From the NCBI RefSeq assembly GCF_003002065.1, contig NZ_PVZG01000015.1, positions 124,001 through 188,000 on the forward strand: DNA of 64,000 nucleotides, in the 5' to 3' direction. Both the position numbers and the translations under genes were made by a program. Source of the stretch: Pseudosporangium ferrugineum. Lineage in GTDB: Bacteria > Actinomycetota > Actinomycetes > Mycobacteriales > Micromonosporaceae. Shown here in pieces: positions 35,861 through 44,188 of this stretch; within the stretch, counting starts at the first letter, position 1, and the number at the start of each line of letters is the position of its first letter. The notes beneath the pieces are model-generated. The model was not told the origin of the DNA. It searched no databases and was given only the letters and a program-made list of their open reading frames with translations.

Positions 35861-36274
35861 TCAGCCGCAGTTGGTGCCGCGCTTGCCGCCCTCGGTGCCG
35901 CTGATGCGCCCCATCCAGTCGACGCACCGGTCCGCGGCGTTCAGGTAGATCGGACCGGCGTACGACGTGAAGTAGCCGCCGTCGTACGCCGGCCAGTGGC
36001 TGCCCACCGGGTTGAGCCCGAGGCCGGCCTCGACCAGCACCGCCGAGCCGGCGCTGTTCCGCTTCGCCACCACGCAGTTCTTGCCCGTGGCCGCGCTGTA
36101 GGTGAGGAACACCGTGCCCTTCGAGCCGATGGAGGCCGAGTTCACGACGCCGTAGCCGCTGCCGCACTCGCCCCCGTAGCTCGCGGCGAACGCGGGGCTG
36201 GGGCCGGCCAGGGCTCCGGCCACCACGGTGGCGGCGACGGCGGCGGTCGCGGCGGCGGTCTTGACGATCTTCAT
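35861..36274 (-). CDS. Secreted SapA-like (spore-associated) protein
   Basis: Exported protein of 137 residues; signal peptide ends PSPAFAA. The mature part has ECGSGYGVVNSA, GTVFLTYSAATGKNCVV, YFTSYAGPIYL and RCVDWMG, the pattern of Streptomyces spore-associated protein A. Four Cys can form two disulfides. Tandem paralogue of the next gene; converges on the NBR1-Ig gene with four bases between. Confidence 0.85.
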   Translation of the reverse strand: MKIVKTAAATAAVAATVVAGALAGPSPAFAASYGGECGSGYGVVNSASIGSKGTVFLTYSAATGKNCVVAKRNSAGSAVLVEAGLGLNPVGSHWPAYDGGYFTSYAGPIYLNAADRCVDWMGRISGTEGGKRGTNCG

Positions 36275-36304
36275 GAGAGGTTCCTTCCGGGTCGGGGTGG
36301 GGGG

Positions 36305-36712
36305 TCAGCCGCAGTTGGTGCCGTAGCGGGTCTTCGAGGCGGTGCCGATCGTTCCGCCCCAGTCGACGCACGCACCCGCCGCGGACACATAGACCGGTCC
36401 GGCGTACGTGGTGAAGTTGCCGCTGTCCTTGATCCACGAGGAGGCGCCGGAGCGGCGGACGTACGCCTCCATCAGCGTGGCCGCCCCCGGGTTCTCCCGG
36501 AGCGTGACGACGCAGTTCCGGCCCGACGACGAGCTGTACGTCAGGTACACCGTCCCCCGGTTGTCGGGCAGATCGATGAGGTTGACGACGCCGTAGCCGG
36601 AGCCGCACTGCCCGCCGTAGAGCGCGGCCTGCGCCGGCGCGCCGACGGCCACGGTTCCCGCCGTGACCGCGACGGTCGCGATGCCCAGCGCGGCGATCTT
36701 CGAGATGCGCAC
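36305..36712 (-). CDS. Secreted SapA-like (spore-associated) protein, paralogue
   Basis: Exported protein of 135 residues with signal peptide ending APAQAA and the same framework: QCGSGYGVVNLI, GTVYLTYSSSSGRNCVV, FTTYAGPVYV, ACVDWGG, TNCG. It precedes the other SapA-like gene by 30 bp, so they are probably co-transcribed after a local duplication. A GTCCAATGGAC palindrome at about 36797-36807 lies upstream. Confidence 0.85.
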   Translation of the reverse strand: MRISKIAALGIATVAVTAGTVAVGAPAQAALYGGQCGSGYGVVNLIDLPDNRGTVYLTYSSSSGRNCVVTLRENPGAATLMEAYVRRSGASSWIKDSGNFTTYAGPVYVSAAGACVDWGGTIGTASKTRYGTNCG

Positions 36713-36960
36713 GAGGAAGCCTTTCTGTCGGATTGGGACCGTCCCGACGTTGTCAGGCGGCCCGGCCCCCTACCAGGCGCTCGTCGTCCGCGGTTCGTCC
36801 AATGGACGGCTCGGACAAAACATCCGCAGGTCAGCCGAGGGTGAAGGTGACGTACCGGCCGTCGCGGTGGTTGCTCGGGTGATGGACGGTGTGCGCATGC
36901 GGGGCGCCCCTCGTTCGGCTACCCGCGCGAACCTGGACCGGTCGGGTGAACGACGCGGAA

Positions 36961-36990
36961 ACGGCCCGCCTCCGGGTGGGGGCGGGCCGT
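36961..36990 (-). terminator. Terminator of the M36 protease gene
   Basis: Arms ACGGCCCGCC and GGCGGGCCGT pair perfectly over 10 bp around a 10-base loop, 11 bp after the protease stop; on the minus strand TTT follows. Confidence 0.68.
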
Positions 36991-37000
36991 CGGGCGGAGG

Positions 37001-39871
37001 TCAGCGCGCGTTGCCGTAGACGCCGATCTCCACCGTGTCCACGTAGAAGCATCCGCTGTAGCCGTCCGGGCACGTCACACCCTCGTCGGCCGTCTGTGTG
37101 CCGAGCATCGTGTAGCGCAGGTAGCGCAGGCCCGTGGTGGTGCCCGCCAGGGTCAGGGGGTTCATCCGGTCGCGGTCGGCCGGGCCGAAGTGGCCCTCCG
37201 ACGCCACGGTCCAGGTGGTGCCGTCGGCCGACGTCTCCAGCCGGTAGTCGCCCGTGGACGAGGTCGGGTCGTCGCCGCACGTACCGGAGGGGTTGATGGC
37301 GATCGACGACACGTCCACCGCCGCCGGAAGCCGGACCACGACGTGCCTCGGCTCGATGCCGTCACCCGCGGCCGTCGCGTCGGTGCTCCAGCCGGTGGAC
37401 TGCGAGGCGTCGAGCGCGGCGTCCGGACCGCAGCCGATGAGGCTGTAGTCGTCGCCGTTGGCCTCGAGGACCTCGCTGCCGCCGCTGACCGTCGCCCAGT
37501 TGCGGCGCAACGACCAGTCGGCCCGGTTCGGTCCCCGGCGTACGGGAAGGTCCCGGATGATCTGGTCGTAGCCCGGACCCGACGCGGTGACCTCGGGATA
37601 GGTGCCCGGAAGCACGTTGCGGATCGTGAAGCGGCCGGCGCTGTCCGCCACCGCCGAGTACGAGCCGCCGAAGCCCGAGTCGTGGCCCGGGAAGACCACG
37701 GTCGCGCCCGGCAGCGGCGCGTGCGAGTCGGCGTCGGTGACCGTGCCGTGGACCGAGGTCAGCGGCGCGTTCGGGGCCGGCGGCAGGGAGAAGTCCTCGA
37801 TCGGGGTGATGTCGTTGCCGTCGGCGACCGCCGCGAACCAGCCCATGCCGCGGGCGGCGAAGACCTTCCAGATCGTGCCCTGGTGTACGCCGCGATGCAC
37901 GACCCGGTCCGCCATCAGGATCGAGTTGCGCATGTCCAGGAACGACGGGTTGCCCGGCGACAACTCCATCGCCCGGGTCACCAGCGACTCGGCGAGCTTC
38001 GACCCCAGCGCCGTACGCAGGTCCCACAGCGTCTCGCCCCAGATCTCCCCGTCGGCGTGAACCTCCGGGAAGCCGAGGATCTTGCCGAAGTCGCCGTACG
38101 TGTAGCCGCCCGGCCCGGCCGTACCCGCGCCCGGGCACACCGCGGCGTCCGCGCCCACCGTGCAGTCCAGCGGCTGGGTGCGGATCAGGTTCTGGCCGAC
38201 GGCCACGTAGCGGCCGACGAGCACCTCGCCCGGCGCCGCCGTGTCCCGCTGCAGGCCCTGGGCGGCCAGGAAGTCGAACGCGTACCAGTCGCTCCACGCC
38301 TCGCCCATGGCGTTGCCCTGGAGGCCGGTCAGCGCCGAGTTGCCGTCGGCGTCGGACACCAGCCGGTGGGACACGCCGTGGGTGTACTCGTGGTAGACGA
38401 TGTCGGCCTCGTCGCCGGAGTTGCCGGCCAGGAACGGGTCGTCGGGCCAGCTCGGATCCTTGAACAGGTACATCTGCATGCGGCCCGGGACGCCGTCCGG
38501 CGTGGGCATCATGTTGGCGTTGTCGGTGTGGTAAAAGTCCGGGAGGCCCTCGGCGGTGTCGGCGCCGTCGAGCGCGTTGACCTCGATGGGGTCGCCATCG
38601 GCCAGGTCGTAGTTGCCGGCCGCCCGGGTGAAGCCGATCGGGCGGGCCGCCAGGTGGTCGTGGAACGTGTTGGTGAACCAGAACAGCTGGGCGGCGTTCT
38701 GCGCCGCGTTGTCGCGCCAGGAGTAGGCGACCTCCGGGTCCCACGAGCATCGGGCCGTGGGCGTGCAGGGCGCGCCGACCTGGGACGTGAAGTCCTTGAA
38801 CGGGAACCGCCAGTCGCCGGGCGCCCGCGGACCGACCTCCTCGCCGGCGTCGGCGACGTCGTTGTCGTTGACGTCGAGGAACACGTGCGACGAGGTGCCG
38901 GTCAGCGTGGTGGCGCCCGGGGCCATCCAGCGCCCGAGCGAGCGCACCTGCTGCGTGCCGCCGGCCGGCGCCCCCGGGTAGTGCGGCCAGGCCAGCGTGG
39001 AGGGAGCGTTGTCGGAGACGCGCAGGCTCTGCCGGTAGAGCACCCGGCCGGTGGCCGCGTCGACCACGTGCAGGTAGCCCTCGCCGAGGGTCAGGACCTG
39101 CCACGCGAGCCGCATGCCGCCCGGCGCGGCGAAGGCCACGAGCTTCGCCCGGTCGCCCGAGGCGAAGACGGTCGCCTTGTCCGCACCGCGCGCGGCCGAG
39201 GCGACGGAGGTCTTCGACGTGCCACCGGCGTCCCGCGCCGCGGCGTCACGGGCCTGCGCGGCGGACAGCCTTCCCGCGCCCAGCGCCGCGGGGGTGGTGG
39301 CCACCGGCGACCCGGTGACCTGGACCAGCCGGCCGTCGCGGGCGACGTCCGCCTTGACCCCGTTGCCGAAGACGACGACCCCGCCGGCCAGCTGCTGGAA
39401 GCTCAGGTGATGGGTGCCCTCGACGTCGACGTAGTCCTTGCGCAGCCGCAGCGCGGCGACCTCCTCGGCGCTGAGGCCGAAGACCTCGGGATGCGCCGTC
39501 AGGTACGCCCTGGCGATCGTCTCGGCGGGCTTGCGGCTCGGGCCGGTGAGAAAGCCGTCGAGGCGCGCCACCCGGCGCGCAGTGTGCGTCACCGGGTCGA
39601 TGTCGACGATGCCCTGCCGGCCGAGCGAGTCGTGCAGCCTGGTCACGGCCGCCGGCACCGGCGTGGCGGCCCGGCCCGAGCGCCCGGCCGGGGTGGCCGT
39701 ACGGCGGGCGTCGAAGAAGGGCTTCGGGGTGACCTCGTGGCGCAGCCGCGCCGGGGGAGGCGGATCACCGCCGGGCGCGGCGGTGGCCAGGCCGGGGATG
39801 AGGGCGATGCCCAGTGCCGCGACGAAGGCGCCACTGAGCGAGCGACGGGCAGGGAAGTTGGCGGGTTTCAC
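37001..39871 (-). CDS. Secreted fungalysin-type (M36) metalloprotease
   Basis: Exported zinc protease of 956 residues, starting at GTG 39871 after GGGAG; signal peptide ends near LATAAPGG. A FTP/PepSY-like propeptide (about 85-280) precedes the catalytic domain with HEYTH (about 494-498) and the third-ligand Glu in GEAWSDW (about 525). After it come a carboxypeptidase-regulatory-like Ig domain (about 715-790) and a discoidin (F5/8)-like domain with several Cys (about 800-950). It digests extracellular proteins. An ATCGATCGAT palindrome lies 60 bp upstream. Confidence 0.92.
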   Translation of the reverse strand: MKPANFPARRSLSGAFVAALGIALIPGLATAAPGGDPPPPARLRHEVTPKPFFDARRTATPAGRSGRAATPVPAAVTRLHDSLGRQGIVDIDPVTHTARRVARLDGFLTGPSRKPAETIARAYLTAHPEVFGLSAEEVAALRLRKDYVDVEGTHHLSFQQLAGGVVVFGNGVKADVARDGRLVQVTGSPVATTPAALGAGRLSAAQARDAAARDAGGTSKTSVASAARGADKATVFASGDRAKLVAFAAPGGMRLAWQVLTLGEGYLHVVDAATGRVLYRQSLRVSDNAPSTLAWPHYPGAPAGGTQQVRSLGRWMAPGATTLTGTSSHVFLDVNDNDVADAGEEVGPRAPGDWRFPFKDFTSQVGAPCTPTARCSWDPEVAYSWRDNAAQNAAQLFWFTNTFHDHLAARPIGFTRAAGNYDLADGDPIEVNALDGADTAEGLPDFYHTDNANMMPTPDGVPGRMQMYLFKDPSWPDDPFLAGNSGDEADIVYHEYTHGVSHRLVSDADGNSALTGLQGNAMGEAWSDWYAFDFLAAQGLQRDTAAPGEVLVGRYVAVGQNLIRTQPLDCTVGADAAVCPGAGTAGPGGYTYGDFGKILGFPEVHADGEIWGETLWDLRTALGSKLAESLVTRAMELSPGNPSFLDMRNSILMADRVVHRGVHQGTIWKVFAARGMGWFAAVADGNDITPIEDFSLPPAPNAPLTSVHGTVTDADSHAPLPGATVVFPGHDSGFGGSYSAVADSAGRFTIRNVLPGTYPEVTASGPGYDQIIRDLPVRRGPNRADWSLRRNWATVSGGSEVLEANGDDYSLIGCGPDAALDASQSTGWSTDATAAGDGIEPRHVVVRLPAAVDVSSIAINPSGTCGDDPTSSTGDYRLETSADGTTWTVASEGHFGPADRDRMNPLTLAGTTTGLRYLRYTMLGTQTADEGVTCPDGYSGCFYVDTVEIGVYGNAR

Positions 39872-39930
39872 GCTGCTCCCTAGGTCGATACGAGCCTTGG
39901 ATAGACGGGATCCCGCGAATCAGCATACTC

Positions 39931-39948
39931 ACATCGATCGATGTAACC
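39931..39948. promoter_or_regulatory. ACATCGATCGATGT palindrome upstream of the M36 gene
   Basis: The 14-mer at 39931-39944 is a perfect palindrome in an AT-richer stretch, 60 bp before the protease start. With the following bases it reads ATCGATGTAACC, 11 of 12 identical to a site upstream of the GDSL lipase (55526-55537). Confidence 0.45.
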
Positions 39949-40012
39949 AGACGTCACGCCAATGACACGTTCGTCTAAACAACCGCCCGATGTTCCTGCT
40001 CGGAATGCGAAA

Positions 40013-40038
40013 ATGCGGCGGCCCGAGGGCCGCCGCAT
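40013..40038 (-). terminator. Intrinsic terminator of the xylanase gene
   Basis: A 12-bp perfect stem (ATGCGGCGGCCC with its complement, two-base loop) followed on the minus strand by TTTT, 22 bp after the xylanase stop. Strong rho-independent form. Confidence 0.78.
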
Positions 40039-40060
40039 CGTCGTGTGCCTGGTTGCCGGA

Positions 40061-41056
40061 TCAGCCGGAGCAGGAGACCGTCGGCCAGGTCCAGGTGCCG
40101 TTGGCCTGGATGGTCACCCCGAAGTTGTTGCCGTTGCCGTTCGGCCGGGCGGTCATCACCTGGCCGCTGGAGTCCCAGCTCGGGCTGGTGTTCCAGGTGG
40201 AGAGGATCTTCTCCGGCGACGGTACGTTCATCGTCACGGTCCAGTTGCTGGAGCCGCTGACCGCGACGTTGAGGTTGTACCGGTCGCTCCAGCGGTCGCC
40301 CGCCGAGAGGGTCGCGGTGCAGCCGCCGCTGCCGCTGCCGCCGCCGCCCGGGTTGCCGGTGTCGCCGCCCGAGGTGCCGCCGATGGTGATGTTCGAGTTG
40401 CCGCTGCTCTGGTAGCCCTCGGTGGCGAGGATCTGGTAGTCGTGGCTGCCGAGGTTCATGCCGTTGCGGGCCCACGCGTCGAAGTGGTTGCCGGAGCTGA
40501 TGGTGCCGCCGGTGCGCTTCTGCTGCCGGACGCTCCAGTACTGGTCGAACGTCCGGGTGCCCTCGATGGACGGCTGGTTCACCCGGGTGGTCTTGTAGAT
40601 GTCGTACGTGCCACCGTCGGAGGTGACGGTGCCCTTGTACTCGCCGGTCGGCCGGTAGGTGCCCCAGTTGTCGACGATGTAGTACTCGATGAGCGGGTTC
40701 CTCGTCCAGCCGTACAGGGTCAGGTAGGCGTTGCCGGACGGGTTGAAGCTGCCGGAGTACGAGACGGCGCGGCGGGCGCCCGTGCTCCAGCCCTTGCCGG
40801 CGACGAAGTTGCCGGTGTTGCGCCACGAGGTGCTGTAGTTGCCTCCGGAGCCCAGCTCCATGGAGACGGTTCCGGAGCTGTCGGTCCAGAACGAGTAGAA
40901 GTAGCCGTTGTTGGTGCCGGTCTGGTTCGACGTGACGGCCGCTTGGGCCGTACCGGGCAGCAGTGCGGCGGCGGCGACCAGCGCCACGGTGAGGGCACTG
41001 CCGAGCAGCAGCCGGAGGCGGCCGCGCCTGGGGCGTACCGGGTGGTCGTCGTTCAT
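40061..41056 (-). CDS. Secreted GH11 endo-1,4-beta-xylanase with CBM2
   Basis: Exported xylanase of 331 residues; GGAGGAAG precedes ATG 41056 and the signal peptide ends GTAQAA. GH11 catalytic domain (about 43-225) with nucleophile Glu124 in NPLIEYYIVD and acid/base Glu213 in ATEGYQSSG. A Gly/Ser linker (about 228-245) leads to a CBM2 cellulose/xylan-binding module bounded by Cys246 and a Cys near the end, with conserved Trp residues. It cleaves xylan backbones outside the cell. TTCCGGAAA-type repeats lie about 160 bp upstream. Confidence 0.96.
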   Translation of the reverse strand: MNDDHPVRPRRGRLRLLLGSALTVALVAAAALLPGTAQAAVTSNQTGTNNGYFYSFWTDSSGTVSMELGSGGNYSTSWRNTGNFVAGKGWSTGARRAVSYSGSFNPSGNAYLTLYGWTRNPLIEYYIVDNWGTYRPTGEYKGTVTSDGGTYDIYKTTRVNQPSIEGTRTFDQYWSVRQQKRTGGTISSGNHFDAWARNGMNLGSHDYQILATEGYQSSGNSNITIGGTSGGDTGNPGGGGSGSGGCTATLSAGDRWSDRYNLNVAVSGSSNWTVTMNVPSPEKILSTWNTSPSWDSSGQVMTARPNGNGNNFGVTIQANGTWTWPTVSCSG

Positions 41057-41210
41057 GGGGATGCTTCCTCCTCCTTCTGCGGCCGGCGGGGGCCGGCTCG
41101 GCCGCCGCCGGCGGGGAGCCGGGCGGCGTGGCGGTGGCGGCGGGACGGACGAAATCGACGTCCGGCGATGGCGACAAGTATTCGATCGGCCGCGCACGGA
41201 CGTCAACACT

Positions 41211-41230
41211 TTTCGGAAATGTTCCGGAAA
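41211..41230. promoter_or_regulatory. Repeated CGGAAA operator candidate upstream of xylanase
   Basis: TTTCGGAAATGTTCCGGAAA holds two CGGAAA copies 11 bp apart (41214-41219, 41225-41230), one helical turn, and the palindrome TTCCGGAA. It lies 155-174 bp before the xylanase start. Its minus strand contains CATTTCCG, also half of the 14-bp palindrome upstream of the GH26 gene. Confidence 0.5.
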
Positions 41231-41293
41231 CAGTCGCAGTCGAGATCCGCAGAAAGGTCCGGTTTTCGCAGGTCGGAGGCGCCGAACAGTGGA

Positions 41294-42193
41294 TCATCCA
41301 GGGCCGGATAAATCCTCGGAAGTTTCAGAAATTGCCCGGATCAGGAAGCCCACCCATGACCGCAGCGGCCGCCATTGCCCGGCGATCGCGCGGTAGTCGT
41401 CGTCCGTCGCGTCGGCCGGCAGGCCGTACGCCGAGCGGATCCGCGCCAGCAGCCGCGGCTCGCTCATGGTGAAGACGTCCGGGGCGCCCGCGCCGCGGAT
41501 CAGGATGAGCGCCGCCGAGAACGCGCCGATGCCCGGCAGCCGGAGCAGCGTGGCGAGCGCCTCCCCGGCCGGCACCGCGCGCAGTGCCCGGGCGGTGAGG
41601 ACGCCGTCGAGCGCGGCCGTCGCCAGGCCCCGGATCCGCTCCAGCTTCACCGGGTTCACCCCGGGCAGGCCCGGCGCCTCCAGCACCGCCCGCGGAGACG
41701 GGAAGGCGGTCAGCTCGCGGCCGTCGACGGCGATTCTGTCCCCGTACGCGAGAGCCGTCCGTTCCTTGATCGCCGCCGCCGTCCGCATCGAGCTGCGCTG
41801 GGTCAGCACCGCCCAGCACGCCGCCTCCCACGGCGTCCAGAAGCAGACCGGGCGCAGGCCGGGAGCCGCCCGCACGAGCGCCGCCACCCGCGGATCGCGC
41901 CGTGCGATCGCCTCGAGCGGCGTGCCGTCGGTGTCGAGCGAGAGGATGCGGGACACCTGGGCGGCGAGGTCCGGGGCGGCGCTGCCCGGCCCGGTCGCCT
42001 CGCCCTCGATCCGGGGCCCGGCCTGGGTCAGGCGTACGCCGACCGGCCGCCAGTCGTCGTCGGGGCAGAACGCGAACCTCAGCGCCGCGCCGTCCGGCGG
42101 GTTCCGCGCCGCCGGCCACTGTGCCAGGAAGTCGATCGAGCGGGCGAGGTCGAACGGCCCCCGCGCCTCGATGCTGAACCGGTGGTCGCCCAT
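41294..42193 (-). CDS. AlkA-like DNA glycosylase (HhH-GPD superfamily)
   Basis: Predicted DNA-3-methyladenine glycosylase of 299 residues; ATG 42193 follows GAGAGG. An N-terminal TBP-like part precedes the helical core WEAACWAVLTQRSSMRTAAAI and the hairpin LLRLPGIGAFSAALI. At the position of the catalytic Asp of AlkA (after D-V-F) the sequence is T-M-S-E-P, so Asp is replaced by Glu, which may alter activity. Role: removal of alkylated bases. Confidence 0.82.
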   Translation of the reverse strand: MGDHRFSIEARGPFDLARSIDFLAQWPAARNPPDGAALRFAFCPDDDWRPVGVRLTQAGPRIEGEATGPGSAAPDLAAQVSRILSLDTDGTPLEAIARRDPRVAALVRAAPGLRPVCFWTPWEAACWAVLTQRSSMRTAAAIKERTALAYGDRIAVDGRELTAFPSPRAVLEAPGLPGVNPVKLERIRGLATAALDGVLTARALRAVPAGEALATLLRLPGIGAFSAALILIRGAGAPDVFTMSEPRLLARIRSAYGLPADATDDDYRAIAGQWRPLRSWVGFLIRAISETSEDLSGPG

Positions 42194-42237
42194 GTCGCCT
42201 CTCGTGGTGGTCCGGGAAGAGCGGTGGTCCGCCACGA

Positions 42238-42729
42238 TCAGTGTGCGTGGTACCGGTGGACCACCGCGTGGCCCCTGCCCCGCGAGATCATCCACCGGTT
42301 GAGCGGCGTGGTGAGCAGGAATGCCACCACCAGCGAACCCGCCAGCGAGCCCCAGAAGAGCAGGCTGCCGAGGCCGGCGTCCATCGCGCCGGGCACCGCC
42401 ACGATCACGGTGTTGTCCAGCACCTCCATCACGGCGATCGAGACCGTGTCGGCGGCCAGGGCGACCTTCAGCGCGGTGCGGAGGTCCACGCCGGCGCGCA
42501 GCACGCCGCGCATGGTCAGCGCGTAGCCGAAGACGAAGGCCAGGGTGACCGACAGGAGCACCGTGGCGGCGTTGTGCAGGCCGGCCGCCGTGCCGATGAC
42601 CATGCCGAGGACCTCGCCGATGGCGCAGCCGGTGAGGCAGTGCAGGGTCGCGGTCGCGGCCGCCGCCCAGGTCGTCGTCCCGGTCGCGGAGGCCGGCGGG
42701 TGGTGGTGGGTGTGCGGTTCGTGGTCCAT
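42238..42729 (-). CDS. DUF4396 membrane protein, metal-linked
   Basis: Membrane protein of 163 residues with four hydrophobic helices and a His-rich N-terminus (DHEPHTHHHPP) and C-terminus (HAVVHRYHAH). The core LHCLTGCAIGEVLGM with two Cys and GMVIG fits DUF4396. GGAGGG precedes ATG 42729. A CsoR-like palindrome lies 28 bp upstream, and the His-rich ends fit copper or another soft metal; function inferred. Confidence 0.82.
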   Translation of the reverse strand: MDHEPHTHHHPPASATGTTTWAAAATATLHCLTGCAIGEVLGMVIGTAAGLHNAATVLLSVTLAFVFGYALTMRGVLRAGVDLRTALKVALAADTVSIAVMEVLDNTVIVAVPGAMDAGLGSLLFWGSLAGSLVVAFLLTTPLNRWMISRGRGHAVVHRYHAH

Positions 42730-42756
42730 GGGAACCCTCCTCGAGTCCCCGTCAAC

Positions 42757-42773
42757 ATACCCCCAGGGGGTAT
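42757..42773. promoter_or_regulatory. CsoR-type copper operator candidate
   Basis: ATACCCCCAGGGGGTAT is a 17-bp perfect palindrome around a central base. CsoR/RicR regulators bind G-tract dyads of the TACCCC...GGGGTA type. Placement 28 bp before the DUF4396 start fits a repressor site. Confidence 0.68.
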
Positions 42774-42870
42774 CATTGCCAAGCGCGTCGATCACTTGCT
42801 TCCTTAAGTGCCGATCGCTACGGTTCGGTTAACTGTTGAAGTGATGCGAACGATCGTGGGGGGTACGTCC

Positions 42871-43245
42871 ATGAATGTGGTGCTGTGGGTCGTCGCCGCG
42901 GTGCTGGCCGTCGCCTTCCTCGGCGCCGGCGTGATGAAGCTGGTGCAGCCGAAGGAGAAGCTCGCCGCCTCCGGCATGGGCTGGGCCGAAAGCTTCAGCC
43001 CCGGCACGATCAAGCTCATCGGCGCCCTCGAGGTGCTCGCCGCGATCGGGCTGATCCTGCCCGCGGCCCTGGACATCGCGCCGGTGCTCGTCCCGCTCGC
43101 CGCGCTCGGGCTGGTCCTGATCATGATCGGCGCGATCGTCACGCACGCCCGCCGCGGGGAGAACCAGGCGATCGGCGTCAACGTGGTGCTGCTCCTGCTC
43201 GTCGCCTTCGTGGCCTGGGGCCGCTTCGGGCCGTACGCGTTCTGA
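42871..43245 (+). CDS. DoxX-like membrane protein
   Basis: Membrane protein of 124 residues with four helices; ATG 42871 after GGGGG. The motif FLGAGVMKLVQPKEKLAASGMGWAE is typical of DoxX-like proteins. Divergent from the DUF4396 gene and possibly sharing its 141-bp control region. Confidence 0.87.
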   Translation: MNVVLWVVAAVLAVAFLGAGVMKLVQPKEKLAASGMGWAESFSPGTIKLIGALEVLAAIGLILPAALDIAPVLVPLAALGLVLIMIGAIVTHARRGENQAIGVNVVLLLLVAFVAWGRFGPYAF

Positions 43246-43302
43246 ACGCGGGCGTCCGTTTTCTTCAAGACCGGCGGCCCGGGTGCTCCCTAGCATCCGG
43301 GT

Positions 43303-44163
43303 ATGACCGACATCGCGAACGCGCAACGATTCCTGATGGCCGAGGCCCGGCTGCTCGAACGGCGCCTCTACCAGGTGTGCTTCTCGAACGGGGGAGCCGA
43401 GGCGGTAATCGATGCGGTGCGGGCGTACCGCAACCCGGACGGCGGCTTCGGGCACGGCCTGGAGCCCGACAAGCGCACCCCGGACAGCCTGCCCATCGAC
43501 GTCGAGACCGCCTTCCAGGCCCTCGCCGCCGCCGGGGCCGCCGATCCCGCGCTGCTGGGCCCGGCCTGCGACTTCCTGGCGCGGGTCGCCGACGAGCGCG
43601 GGGCCGTGCCGCTCGCCTTTCCCGTCATCGAGGCGTACCCGCGGGCCGGGCACTGGTCGGAGTGGACGTACGAGCCCGGCCTCAACCCCACCGCGGGACT
43701 CGTCGGCCTGCTGTACCGGCTCGGGTTCGCGCACCCGTGGCGCGAGCGGGCCGCCGGCTACTGCTGGGACCGGCTGGAGGCGGGCGCCCTTCCGGAGGAG
43801 GTGCACGCCCTCGCCGAGACGCTCGTCTTCCTCGAGTACGCGCCCGACCGGGACCGCGCCGAGCGCCACGCCGCCGCGGTCCTCGAGCGGCTGGTCGCCT
43901 CGGAGATGTTCCACCTCGACCCGGCGGCCTCCGGCTACGGGCTGTCGCCGCTGGTGGTGGCCCCGGCCGCCGGGTCGCGGTGGCGCAGGCTGTTCACCGC
44001 GGAGCAGTTGGACGGCCACCTCGACCGCCTCGCCGCGGACCAGCAGCCGGACGGCGGCTGGCCGATCACCTGGGAGCCGCCGGGCGTCGCCGCGCGGCAG
44101 GAGTGGCGGGGCATCGTGACCCTCCAGGCGCTGCGCACGCTGCGGTCGTACGGGCGGGCCTGA
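43303..44163 (+). CDS. Terpenoid-cyclase-like alpha-toroid protein
   Basis: Protein of 286 residues made of helical repeats with QW-like motifs (NPDGGFGHGLEPD, QPDGGWPITWEPP). The fold resembles squalene/hopene cyclases and prenyltransferase beta subunits, but the protein is half the cyclase length and lacks the DXDD motif. Role unknown; no operon partner evident. Confidence 0.8.
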   Translation: MTDIANAQRFLMAEARLLERRLYQVCFSNGGAEAVIDAVRAYRNPDGGFGHGLEPDKRTPDSLPIDVETAFQALAAAGAADPALLGPACDFLARVADERGAVPLAFPVIEAYPRAGHWSEWTYEPGLNPTAGLVGLLYRLGFAHPWRERAAGYCWDRLEAGALPEEVHALAETLVFLEYAPDRDRAERHAAAVLERLVASEMFHLDPAASGYGLSPLVVAPAAGSRWRRLFTAEQLDGHLDRLAADQQPDGGWPITWEPPGVAARQEWRGIVTLQALRTLRSYGRA

Positions 44164-44188
44164 CGCCCCTGGTGCATAGTGATGTGTC

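Noticed and set aside
36831..37000. Possible remnant gene ending in ...HHPSNHRDGRYVTFTLG on the minus strand
   Set aside because: The tail looks gene-like but no start, ribosome site or recognisable domain precedes it; it overlaps the protease 3' end.
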